A stretch of DNA of 64,000 nucleotides, from the NCBI GenBank assembly GCA_023255415.1, contig JALRIN010000004.1, positions 1 to 64,000 of the forward strand. The letters run 5' to 3'. The translations under genes and the position numbers were made by a program. Under the pieces are notes generated by a model. It made no database searches, was not told where the DNA came from, and saw only the letters and a program-made list of their open reading frames with translations. The stretch's first letter is position 1. Every line of letters begins with the position of its first letter. Origin of the DNA: Cypionkella sp. (lineage in GTDB: Bacteria; Pseudomonadota; Alphaproteobacteria; Rhodobacterales; Rhodobacteraceae). This document shows, in pieces, positions 8,606 through 16,675 of this stretch.

Positions 8606-9139
8606 ATGGCGCAGGAAAATAGCGGCCCCGAAGATATGGACCTTGGTGGTCTGGAAGATTTTATCCAAGCGGATGAGCTTGAAACGCTGCGTGCCGAACG
8701 CGATGATATGCGCGACCGCTTCATGCGCGCCCTTGCCGATGCTGAAAACAGCCGCAAGCGTAGTGAGCGTGATCGTCGCGAGGCTGAACAATACGGTGGT
8801 AGCAAACTCGCTCGCGACATGCTGCCCGTCTACGACAATCTCAAGCGCGCCCTCGACGCCGCGACCGAGGAAACCCGCACACAAGCCGCCGCCCTGATCG
8901 AGGGCCTAGAGCTGACCCTGCGCGAGTTGACCAATGTTTTGGCCAAGCACGGCGTAACCGAAATCAACCCGGCTTTGGGCGATGTGTTTGATCCGCAGCT
9001 ACACCAAGCCATGTTTGAAGCCCCCGTAGGCGGCACCAAAGCGGGCCAAATCATTCAGGTGATGGTAACTGGCTTTATGCTGCACGACCGCCTGCTGCGC
9101 CCCGCGCAGGTGGGGGTTTCCTCCAACACCCAAGGCTAA
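8606..9139 (+). CDS. grpE: nucleotide exchange factor GrpE
   Basis: GrpE exchanges nucleotide on DnaK. The protein is 177 residues from the ATG at 8606, which has an AAGGAAG ribosome binding site seven bases upstream; an upstream ATG at 8585 is out of register with that site. The coiled-coil region (ELETLRAERDDMRDRFMRAL) is followed by the conserved C-terminal beta domain (GVTEINPALGDVFDPQLHQAM). It lies directly downstream of hrcA and converges on mutS; dnaK and dnaJ are not in the window. Confidence 0.95.
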   Translation: MAQENSGPEDMDLGGLEDFIQADELETLRAERDDMRDRFMRALADAENSRKRSERDRREAEQYGGSKLARDMLPVYDNLKRALDAATEETRTQAAALIEGLELTLRELTNVLAKHGVTEINPALGDVFDPQLHQAMFEAPVGGTKAGQIIQVMVTGFMLHDRLLRPAQVGVSSNTQG

Positions 9140-9151
9140 GCGCGCCACAGC

Positions 9152-11791
9152 CTAGGGTTTCAGTAAATCCTTCAGGCTGTAGACCAAACGCAGCGCGTCG
9201 ATCGGGGTCAGCTCATCCGGCATGACCTCTTTCAACCGCGCCTCAACAGCCGAAGCCTGCGCCACAGGCTTCGGCGCCGCTACCGGCATAGCGCGAAACA
9301 GCGGCAAATCATCGATCAAGGTCTTTTGCCGCGCGCCGCCCTCACGCTCGCCCGCTTCCAAAGCCTCCAGCACCACCTTCGCCCGCTCGATCACCGCCAT
9401 CGGTAGCCCCGCAAGCCGCGCCACTTGCACGCCATAGCTGCGATCCGCCGCACCGCGTTTGACCTCGTGCAAAAAGATCACATCGCCGTCCCATTCCTTC
9501 ACCGTCACTGTGGCGTTTTCCACGCCCTGCAACTTATCCGCCAAAGTTGTCATCTCGTGATAATGCGTGGCAAACAGCGCACGGCAGCGGTTGGTTTCGT
9601 GCAGATGCTCTAGCGTAGCCCAAGCAATCGACAGTCCGTCATAGGTCGCGGTGCCGCGCCCGATCTCGTCCAGAATAACCAGGGCCCGATCATCGGCCTG
9701 ATTCAAAATTGCCGCCGTTTCGACCATTTCAACCATAAAGGTCGAGCGCCCCCGCGCCAGATCGTCCGACGCCCCAACCCTGCTGAACAACTGGCTCACC
9801 AGCCCGATATGCGCCGATTTCGCCGGAACAAAGCTGCCCGCCTGCGCCAGCAAGGCGATCAACGCATTCTGCCGCAAAAATGTCGATTTACCCGCCATAT
9901 TGGGCCCTGTTAGCAACCAGATTGCGGGCGTTTGCTCTGGGGTCAGCGCGCAGTCATTCGCTACAAAGGTCGCGCCACCTTGCCTGCGCAGCGCACGTTC
10001 CACCACCGGGTGCCGTCCGCCTTCCACCAAAAAAGCGCGGCTTGCATCGACGCGCGGCTCGCTCCAGTTTTCGGCCATCGCCAAGTCGGCAAAACTTGCT
10101 GCAAGGTCAATCTCGGCAAGCGCACGTGCCGCCGCAGCAATCGGCCCAGATTGCGCCAAAATAGCGTCTCTAAGGGCTGAATGGTGACGTTTTTCAATCT
10201 CCAAAGCATGGTTGCCCGCGTTCAGGATCTTGGTCTCAATCTCGTTCAACGCCAGAGTGGTAAAGCGCACCTGATTGGCGGTAGTCTGGCGATGGATAAA
10301 GCTGTTCGAAAGCGGTGGCGCCAGCATCTTTTCGGCATGTGTCGCTGTGGTTTCAATGAAATAGCCCAGCACATTGTTGTGCTTGATCTTTAAACTCTGC
10401 ACGCCAGTTTGCTGGATATAGTCGGCCTGCATCGCCGCAATCACGCCGCGGCCTTCGTCGCGCAGACGCCTGGTCTCGTCCAACTCTGTGTCATAGCCTG
10501 CGGCCACAAAGCCGCCGTCGCGCGCAAACAGCGGCGGTTCGGCAACCAGCGCAGCCTCCAACAGATCAATCAAGGCACCGTGGCCCAGCAGCGCTTGCCC
10601 TGCGTTGCGCAAAATTTCTGGCACATCGGTCATCCGTGCCGCGATGCTTTCGGCTTGGGTCAGCCCCGCACGAATGGCCGCAAAGTCGCGTGGCCCGCCG
10701 CGGTCAAGCGCCAGCCGCGACAGCGCCCGGTCAATATCCGGCACGCGGCGCAAATCCGCCCGCAAAGCTTCGCGCAGCGCTGCGGCATTCAGCAAAAACC
10801 GCACCGATTGCAGTCGTGCCTGGATCGTCGCCAGATCGCGCGAGGGGCTGGAAATCCGGCGCTCTAACAGTCGCGCCCCCGCCGAAGTCATGGTGCGGTC
10901 AACGGCAGCAAGCAAAGACCCCTCGCGTCCTCCTGAAAGCGCTTGGGTGATCTCAAGGTTGCGCCGGGTTGCGGCATCAATCTGCACCGCGCTATCGGCA
11001 CTTTCCCGCAGCGGTGCACGCAACAACGGCAGCTTGCCGCGCTGGGTCAGATCAAGGTAATCGACCAGCCCACCCATCGCCGCAACCTCGGCGCGGCCAA
11101 AATTGCCAAAGGCCTCCAGCGAACCGATCTGCCACAGCTGACACAGCCGCGCCTCGCCACTGGTGGAATCAAAGCTTCCCCGTGCCAAAGCTGTCACTGC
11201 GGCCCCCGATTCAGTCACTATTGCTGCCAAATCTGCCTCGCGCGCCTCGGAAACCAGCACTTCACGGGGCGCCAACCGTGCCAATTCTGGCCCCAGTCGC
11301 ACCAGCGGGCAGGGCATCACCCGCAGCTCTCCGGTCGAGATATCTACCCAAGCCAGTGCCGCTTCGTCGCGCACCTCGGCAAAGGCGCAAAGATAGTTGT
11401 GCCGCCGCGCCTCGAGCAGGGAATCTTCGGTCAAAGTGCCGGGTGTCACCAGCCGCACCACATCGCGGCGTACTACAGATTTCGAGCCGCGCTTTTTCGC
11501 CTCGGCCGGATCTTCCATCTGCTCGGCGATCGCCACTCGAAAGCCTTTGCGGATCAGCGTCAGCAGATAGCCCTCGGCGGCATGATAGGGCACGCCACAC
11601 ATCGAAATCGGTTCGCCCTTGTGAAAGCCGCGCTTTGTCAGGGCGATGTCCAGCGCTTCGGCCGCAGCGACGGCGTCGTCAAAAAACATCTCGTAGAAAT
11701 CACCCATCCGGTAAAACAGCAGCGCGCCGGGGTTCTGCGCCTTGATTTCCAGATATTGCGCCATCATTGGCGTTACTGTCTCGTCGCTCAC
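9152..11791 (-). CDS. mutS: DNA mismatch repair protein MutS
   Basis: MutS recognises mismatches and recruits MutL. About 879 residues: the mismatch-contacting loop GDFYEMF (the Phe-X-Glu wedge) near residue 30, connector and lever domains, the Walker A motif GPNMAGKSTFLRQ, the DEIGRGTATYDG Walker B/signature region and FATHYHEM. The start is taken as GTG 11791 (VSDETVTPMMAQYL), preceded by a run of Gs that could act as ribosome binding site; ATG 11767 is an alternative. It stands alone and is convergent with grpE. Confidence 0.96.
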   Translation of the reverse strand: MSDETVTPMMAQYLEIKAQNPGALLFYRMGDFYEMFFDDAVAAAEALDIALTKRGFHKGEPISMCGVPYHAAEGYLLTLIRKGFRVAIAEQMEDPAEAKKRGSKSVVRRDVVRLVTPGTLTEDSLLEARRHNYLCAFAEVRDEAALAWVDISTGELRVMPCPLVRLGPELARLAPREVLVSEAREADLAAIVTESGAAVTALARGSFDSTSGEARLCQLWQIGSLEAFGNFGRAEVAAMGGLVDYLDLTQRGKLPLLRAPLRESADSAVQIDAATRRNLEITQALSGGREGSLLAAVDRTMTSAGARLLERRISSPSRDLATIQARLQSVRFLLNAAALREALRADLRRVPDIDRALSRLALDRGGPRDFAAIRAGLTQAESIAARMTDVPEILRNAGQALLGHGALIDLLEAALVAEPPLFARDGGFVAAGYDTELDETRRLRDEGRGVIAAMQADYIQQTGVQSLKIKHNNVLGYFIETTATHAEKMLAPPLSNSFIHRQTTANQVRFTTLALNEIETKILNAGNHALEIEKRHHSALRDAILAQSGPIAAAARALAEIDLAASFADLAMAENWSEPRVDASRAFLVEGGRHPVVERALRRQGGATFVANDCALTPEQTPAIWLLTGPNMAGKSTFLRQNALIALLAQAGSFVPAKSAHIGLVSQLFSRVGASDDLARGRSTFMVEMVETAAILNQADDRALVILDEIGRGTATYDGLSIAWATLEHLHETNRCRALFATHYHEMTTLADKLQGVENATVTVKEWDGDVIFLHEVKRGAADRSYGVQVARLAGLPMAVIERAKVVLEALEAGEREGGARQKTLIDDLPLFRAMPVAAPKPVAQASAVEARLKEVMPDELTPIDALRLVYSLKDLLKP

Positions 11792-11934
11792 CCGACCCCC
11801 CAAGGCTTATGTCGCGGGCAGCAAAGCATTTTGGCGGCAAAAAGGGAACCACCGCTGGCCCGCCATTTCACCGCAGCGTCAGACTTTCGCAGAAAATCCA
11901 GCCGCTAAACTGACTGTGCAAAGATTAACCGCGC

Positions 11935-12207
11935 TTAGTTGTCGTTGATGTCGTCATGCCAAACTTTGACATCGCCCTTTCCGGTGCCAAATTTCGCCCG
12001 CAGCCCAAGCCAAGCCAAAAGCGCCAGCAGGGTGTAGATCAAGATCAACACAGGCAGGCTTTGCGTCAGATTGACCGTCACGACCGCCGCCATAATCACT
12101 GCGGCGATGGCAAAGCCCAGAAACAGAAAGCCGGGCACCAGCACTTCAAGCACAGCAAGACCAGCACCAAGCGTGATCCAAACCCACCAAATGCCAAAAA
12201 GTGTCAT
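11935..12207 (-). CDS. NfeD-like small membrane protein
   Basis: A 90-residue protein with two or three hydrophobic segments (about residues 5-25, 27-45 and 50-68) and a short hydrophilic tail. Short NfeD-family proteins are commonly encoded next to SPFH/band 7 proteins and are thought to help anchor or organise them. Here the gene starts one base after the stop of the SPFH gene, which strongly supports a partnership. The classic soluble OB-fold C-terminal domain of full-length NfeD is absent. The assignment rests on size, hydrophobic pattern and context more than on motifs. Confidence 0.75.
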   Translation of the reverse strand: MTLFGIWWVWITLGAGLAVLEVLVPGFLFLGFAIAAVIMAAVVTVNLTQSLPVLILIYTLLALLAWLGLRAKFGTGKGDVKVWHDDINDN

Positions 12208-12208
12208 T

Positions 12209-13084
12209 TCAACGCCCCTTCAACATTTTAAACGCGTCGCCAAAGGCGTCCAAGGCCTGGGCTGGAACGATAATGGTCTGCTTGCCAGCCCCTTGACCAA
12301 CAGCGGTTAACGCCTCGACCTGTTTCAGCGCAACCTGATATTGTGCGGCCTCGATGCCATTCTCCTTGATAGCGGCGGCGATGGTGCTGGTGGCATAGGC
12401 TTCGGCGTCTGACAGGATGCGACGCGCCTTTGCGGCCTGTTCTGCGGCGTAAAGTTCGGCATCGGCGTTCAGCTCGACCGCCCGCTTTTTGCCCTCTGCC
12501 TCGGTCACTTGGGCGCGGCGGGCGCGTTCGGCGTTCAACTGCTGCATCATGGCGTGGCGGGTCGCCTCATCCAGTGCCACGTCCAAAATCTCGGCACGTG
12601 TCACCTCGATGCCCCAATCATCGACCATCGCCCGTACATGTTCGCGGATATTGGCCGTCAGCTCGTTGCGGTTCGATTGCACCTGATCCAGTTCCATCTT
12701 GCCGATTTCCGAGCGCACGATCCCTGCCACGGTTGTGGCAATCGCGGCGTCAACATCGCGAATCCGGTAGACGGTTTTTTCAGGCGAGATGATGCGATAG
12801 AACACCGAAGTTTCCACCTGCACCAAAACGTTATCGGTGGTGATCGCGTCTTGGCGGGCGGTTGGCAATTGGCGTTCCAACACCGAAACCTTATGCGCGA
12901 TGCGGTCCAGATAGGGCACAACAAGGTTCAAACCTGGCCCAAGCACCGAATGCAGGCGGCCAAATCGTTCGACAACAAATTTTTGGCTTTGCGGCACAAT
13001 CCGCACAGCTTTGTAAAGCGTGACGATAATCAGCAGCGCAATTGCCAAGAAGGCGAAACCGCTGCCAAGAAATGCGTTGGGCAT
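12209..13084 (-). CDS. SPFH/band 7 (stomatin/QmcA-like) membrane protein
   Basis: SPFH proteins form large ring assemblies at the inner membrane and modulate proteases and membrane domains. The 291-residue protein has one N-terminal transmembrane segment (about residues 7-27), then a band 7 domain (VPQSQKFVVERFGR, GPGLNLVVPYLDRI, the RNELTANIREHVRAMVDDWG region) and an Ala/Glu-rich coiled coil (about residues 185-235). I chose ATG 13084 because AGAAAGGA sits just upstream of it; the frame extends further without similarity. It is translated just ahead of the NfeD-like gene, matching the ybbK/ybbL type arrangement. Confidence 0.9.
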   Translation of the reverse strand: MPNAFLGSGFAFLAIALLIIVTLYKAVRIVPQSQKFVVERFGRLHSVLGPGLNLVVPYLDRIAHKVSVLERQLPTARQDAITTDNVLVQVETSVFYRIISPEKTVYRIRDVDAAIATTVAGIVRSEIGKMELDQVQSNRNELTANIREHVRAMVDDWGIEVTRAEILDVALDEATRHAMMQQLNAERARRAQVTEAEGKKRAVELNADAELYAAEQAAKARRILSDAEAYATSTIAAAIKENGIEAAQYQVALKQVEALTAVGQGAGKQTIIVPAQALDAFGDAFKMLKGR

Positions 13085-13227
13085 GGAATATCCTTTCTGG
13101 AAAAATCCTCTCACTACAAATGGGGGGTCGATCCCTGCGGGTCAATTCCTAATCAACAAAACAATCGCGCCATCCAATCCGTTGCTGATTTTCATCGTCT
13201 GCGGGTATGCGGCGAGACACTTTGATT

Positions 13228-13255
13228 TTGACCTTGTCAATGTTATCGGTAACCT
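13228..13255 (+). promoter_or_regulatory. putative promoter with GntR-like (LacI-family) operator
   Basis: ATGTTATCGGTAACCT (13240-13255) matches 11 of the 12 defined positions of the ATGTTA-N4-TAACAT operator recognised by the LacI-family gluconate repressor GntR. It overlaps a possible promoter: TTGACC at 13228-13233, then 16 bases, then TAACCT at 13250-13255. It sits about 70 bp upstream of a gluconolactonase-like fragment and gnd remnant, which fits gluconate control. The promoter call is weak; the operator match is the stronger part. Confidence 0.5.
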
Positions 13256-13322
13256 AAGGCGTAAGGGATGGCGTGATATGACATTCTTCGAAAGCCATGA
13301 CGCGTGATTTTCGCACATTGTG

Positions 13323-13506
13323 ATGGGCAATGCTTCGGTGAAAAGGCTTGCGACGGGGTTTGATTGGGTCGAAGGGCCGGTTTGGTTTGGCGATGCGGGC
13401 TGTCTGCTGTTCTCGGACATTCCGAACAACCGAATTTTGCGATACACGCCGGATTACGGCATCAGCACCTATCGTGCGCCATCAAACTACGCCAATGGCC
13501 ATACCC
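13323..13506 (+). pseudogene. SMP-30/gluconolactonase family gene, truncated N-terminal fragment
   Basis: The first about 60 codons encode a typical SMP-30/gluconolactonase N-terminus: FDWVEGPVWFGDAG, LLFSDIPNNRILRYTPD and the SNYANGHTRD stretch where the family continues with a GRLV..EH strand. The similarity stops abruptly after HTRD, and the frame runs on into a different frame of the downstream gnd remnant, ending at 13640. Full-length family members have about 290-300 residues. The fragment appears to be the left side of a deletion that joined it to gnd. A GntR-like operator lies just upstream. Confidence 0.75.
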
Positions 13507-13545
13507 GCGATCACCTTGAACCCTGTTGGAGACCAAAAACCATGA

Positions 13546-14610
13546 CGAACAGCCAAGGGCGGTCCGCGCTTTTTGGGCATTGGCGTTTCCGGCGGCGAAG
13601 AGGGCGCGCGCCATGGCCCCGCGATCATGGGTGGCGGTGATAAGGCCGATTGGGACCGCGTTGCCCCCGTGCTGAACGCCATCGCCGCGCAGTATAAGGG
13701 CGAGCCTTGCGCTGCATTTATGGGCCCAGCTGGCGCGGGGCATTTTGTCAAAGCCGTGCACAACGGCATTGAATACGCCGATATGCAGATGATCGCCGAA
13801 GTGTATGGCGTGATGCGCGACGGTTTGGGACTGCAGGCCGCCGAGATGGCAGCCGTGCTGCGCGGCTGGAACGCGGGCGTACTGCAGTCCTATCTGATCG
13901 AGATTTCCGCCGAAGTTGCCGCCGCCACCGACAGCCATAGCGGCAAGCCGATGCTGGATATGATTTTGGATCGCGCAGGCCAGAAAGGCACAGGCCGCTG
14001 GACGGTGATCGAGGCGCAGCATCTTGCCGCCACGATCCCGGCGATTTAGGCTGCGATGATGGCGCGTAATCTGTCATCGCGTCTGGAAGAGCGTTTGGCA
14101 GGCGAGGCGCTGTTCGGTGCGGCACCGCAGCCGACCAAATCCGTGACTTTGGCGCAATTGGAACAGGCGATGATTGTGGGAAAGATCCTGTGCTATGCGC
14201 AGGGCTTTGCCTTGATCTCGGCTGCGGCCAAGGCCTTTGAATGGCCGATGCCCTTGCCCGATATCGCGCGGGTCTGGCGCGATGGCTGCATCATCCGTTC
14301 GTCGATGTTGAATGACATGGCCACTGCGCTCAGCGATGACGCTGCGCGCAACCTGATGTTCGCGCCGTTCTTTGCCGATCATTTGAAGGCCAGCCACGCT
14401 GATCTGCGCGCCGTGGTTGCGGCGGCGGCGCTGGCTGGGCTGCCGGTTCCGGCGTTGGCGTCAGGTCTGGCTTGGTTTGATATGATGCGGACCGGCCGCT
14501 CGACCGCGAATATGATCCAAGCGCAGCGCGATTTCTTTGGCGCGCATGGCTTTGAACGCGTAGATGGCTTGGCCGATAAACACGGGCCATGGGCCGGCCA
14601 CGGACTCTAG
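13546..14610 (+). pseudogene. gnd: 6-phosphogluconate dehydrogenase (gnd) remnant with nonsense codon
   Basis: From about 13565 the frame encodes Gnd from its VSGGEEGARHGP motif onward, then GAGHFVKAVHNGIEY, WNAGVLQSYLIEI and DRAGQKGTGRWT, and on to a normal C-terminus (GRSTANMIQAQRDFFGAHGFER). The first about 120 residues (the NADP-binding Rossmann fold) are missing; upstream the frame is closed by TGA at 13543. An in-frame TAG at 14047-14049 splits the remainder exactly where a glutamate or similar codon would be expected (IPAI-stop-AAMMARNLSSR); reading continues in the same frame. With two independent lesions this is a pseudogene of the oxidative pentose phosphate pathway. Confidence 0.88.
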
Positions 14611-14637
14611 GTCGGCCTTCCTTACCAAAACGTTGCG

Positions 14638-14677
14638 CAATGCCCCGAATGCATTAGGCTTCGGGGCATTGGTTTTT
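14638..14677 (+). terminator. rho-independent terminator after gnd remnant
   Basis: A perfect 12-bp inverted repeat (CAATGCCCCGAA at 14638-14649 and its complement at 14660-14671) with a 10-base loop is followed by GGTTTTT. It lies 28 bases after the gnd remnant stop and just before the next gene. Confidence 0.8.
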
Positions 14678-14692
14678 GCATTGGGGACTGTC

Positions 14693-15865
14693 ATGCTGAT
14701 CACGCGGCGCGGGTTTGGGCTTGGGGTGTTAAGCGTCTTTGCCGCGCCGGCTTTGGCATCGACGGCGGGCTTTGACGCCTGGCAGCGTGGCTTTCAGAGG
14801 CGGGCGCTAAAGCAGGGCGTATCAGCCGCCACTCTGCGGCGCGGTTTTCAGGATCTGCGACTTTTACCCGAAGTGATTGCCCAAGACCGCAAGCAGATCG
14901 AGGGGCGGCGCAGCACCGAAGAGTTTATGGCAATTGCCACCTCGCCCGAGCGCATGGCTTTGGGGCGCAAAGCCTATGCCCGCCATGCGCGCACGCTTGA
15001 TGCAATCGAGGCGCGCTTTGGGGTCGAGCCGCATGTCGTCGCAGCAATCTGGGGGTTTGAAAGCTTTTTCGGCACCAAACGCGGCGATATTCCAACCATT
15101 TCAGCCTTGGCGACGCTGGCCTATGAAGGCAGGCGCGGGCCGTTCTTTGAAAAGCAGTTGATTGCCGCGCTGAAGATCCTGCAACGCGGCGATGTCTTGG
15201 CAGAAAACATGCGGGGCAGCTGGGCCGGGGCGATGGGCCACACCCAGTTTATTCCCACCACCTTTCAGGCCTATGCGGTGGATTTCACCGGCGATGGCCG
15301 CCGCGATATTTGGGGCGAGGATCCAACCGACGCGCTGGCCTCGACCGCGGCCTATCTGGCGCAATCGGGCTGGACGCGGGGGCAGCCCTGGGGGCAAGAG
15401 GTGATCTTGCCTAAAGGATTTTCCATGCGCGAAAAAGGGCCAGGCAAAGATTGGGCGGCTTTGGGTCTGCGATCGGCTTCTGGGGGTAAGCTGCGAAACT
15501 TTGGTGCCGCACGCCTGAGCTTGCCTGGCGGCGCCATGGGGCCTGCGTTTTTGCTGTATCACAACTTCGGCGTTATCAAGCGCTATAACAACAGCGATAA
15601 ATACGCGATGGCGGTGGGCTATCTGGCGGATCAATTGGCGCGCAAGCCTGCGTTGCGCGGGTCTTTTGGGCCAGATTCGCAGGGCATGACGCTTGCAGAT
15701 CGCCAGTTTTTGCAGCGGCGGCTGACCCAAGCGGGCTTTGATACCCAAGGCAGCGATGGCGTGATCGGCAAAAACACCATCGCGGCGATTTCGGCCTATG
15801 AACAGGCGCAGGGGTTGGCAGTTACCGGCGCGGCCTCGCTGGCGCTTTTGGCGCGGTTGCGCTGA
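14693..15865 (+). CDS. lytic murein transglycosylase (MltB-like, with PG-binding domain)
   Basis: Cleaves peptidoglycan glycan strands in the periplasm, forming anhydromuropeptides. From ATG 14693 the protein has 390 residues and opens with a Tat-type signal (TRRGFGLG, then a hydrophobic stretch to APALA). The catalytic domain of the SLT_2/MltB family shows WGFESFFGTKRG with the catalytic glutamate, AMGHTQFIPTTFQAYAVDF and GDGRRDIWGEDPTDALAS. A C-terminal peptidoglycan-binding domain (about residues 325-390) contains RRLTQAGFDTQGSDGVIGKNT. The longer open frame upstream overlaps the terminator and lacks similarity. Confidence 0.9.
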   Translation: MLITRRGFGLGVLSVFAAPALASTAGFDAWQRGFQRRALKQGVSAATLRRGFQDLRLLPEVIAQDRKQIEGRRSTEEFMAIATSPERMALGRKAYARHARTLDAIEARFGVEPHVVAAIWGFESFFGTKRGDIPTISALATLAYEGRRGPFFEKQLIAALKILQRGDVLAENMRGSWAGAMGHTQFIPTTFQAYAVDFTGDGRRDIWGEDPTDALASTAAYLAQSGWTRGQPWGQEVILPKGFSMREKGPGKDWAALGLRSASGGKLRNFGAARLSLPGGAMGPAFLLYHNFGVIKRYNNSDKYAMAVGYLADQLARKPALRGSFGPDSQGMTLADRQFLQRRLTQAGFDTQGSDGVIGKNTIAAISAYEQAQGLAVTGAASLALLARLR

Positions 15866-15907
15866 TCTTAACGATATATTCACCAGTTTCGGCGCAGACT
15901 TTGCGCT

Positions 15908-16675
15908 ATGAGCATAGATCGCGCCTTTCAGGACTTGGGCTTGCCGCTGTTCACCCATGAAGAGGGGGACGAAGCGCTGGGCGCGCCTGTCTCGGGCAGA
16001 TTGCCGTCCTATATTGCCGATCATCGCAAACGCCTGCGCAGCCGCTTTATGGAAGGCGGTGCGGCGGCGATGCCCGATTACGAGATGCTGGAACTGCTGC
16101 TGTTTCGCGCCATTCCGCGGCAAGACGTCAAGCCCTTGGCGCGGCTGCTGCTTGACAGCTTTGGCGATTTTAACCGCGTGGTCACCGCCAGCCCCGCACG
16201 TTTGCTGGCGGTCAAAGGTGTGGGCGAGGCAGTTGTGCAAGACCTGAAGATCGTCGAAGCTGCAGCCCAGCGGATGATGCGCGCGCGGGTGATGAATCGC
16301 GCGGTTCTGTCGTCTTGGGACGCGCTGCTGGATTATTGCCACACCACCATGGCGCACCGCGAAACCGAACAGTTCCGCATTCTGTTTCTGGATCGCAAAA
16401 ACGTGCTGATCGCTGATGAAGAACAGGCCAAGGGCACGGTCGATCATGTGCCCGTATATCCGCGCGAGGTGGTCAAGCGCGCGCTAGAGCTGAACGCCAG
16501 CGCGATTATTTTGGTCCATAACCACCCTTCGGGCGACCCGACACCTTCGGATGCCGATCTTTCGATGACGCATCAGATCAAAGACGCTGGCGATATTTTG
16601 GGTATTGTGCTGCATGATCATTTGATTATCGGCAAAAGCCGCGAGCTGAGCTTTCGCGCGCAGGGCTATCTTTAG
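15908..16675 (+). CDS. radC: RadC family DNA repair/JAB-domain protein
   Basis: RadC proteins carry an N-terminal helix-hairpin-helix-like region and a C-terminal JAB/MPN metalloprotease-like domain; the name reflects an old and disputed DNA-repair role. In these 255 residues the helical part includes YEMLELLLFRAIPR and LLAVKGVGEAVVQDLK, and the JAMM metal motif HNHPSGDPTPSDAD lies near residue 200. The C-terminus (HDHLIIGKSRELSFRAQGYL) is canonical. The gene stop overlaps the convergent OmpA-fusion gene by four bases. Confidence 0.93.
   Translation: MSIDRAFQDLGLPLFTHEEGDEALGAPVSGRLPSYIADHRKRLRSRFMEGGAAAMPDYEMLELLLFRAIPRQDVKPLARLLLDSFGDFNRVVTASPARLLAVKGVGEAVVQDLKIVEAAAQRMMRARVMNRAVLSSWDALLDYCHTTMAHRETEQFRILFLDRKNVLIADEEQAKGTVDHVPVYPREVVKRALELNASAIILVHNHPSGDPTPSDADLSMTHQIKDAGDILGIVLHDHLIIGKSRELSFRAQGYL

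Noticed and set aside
13573..14049. Treating the 158-codon frame as an intact small dehydrogenase
   Set aside because: It begins inside the Gnd catalytic region, ends at a nonsense codon, and similarity resumes in the same frame afterwards.
15101..16447. A 448-codon minus-strand frame opposite the transglycosylase and radC
   Set aside because: Low-complexity basic composition, antisense to two recognisable genes.
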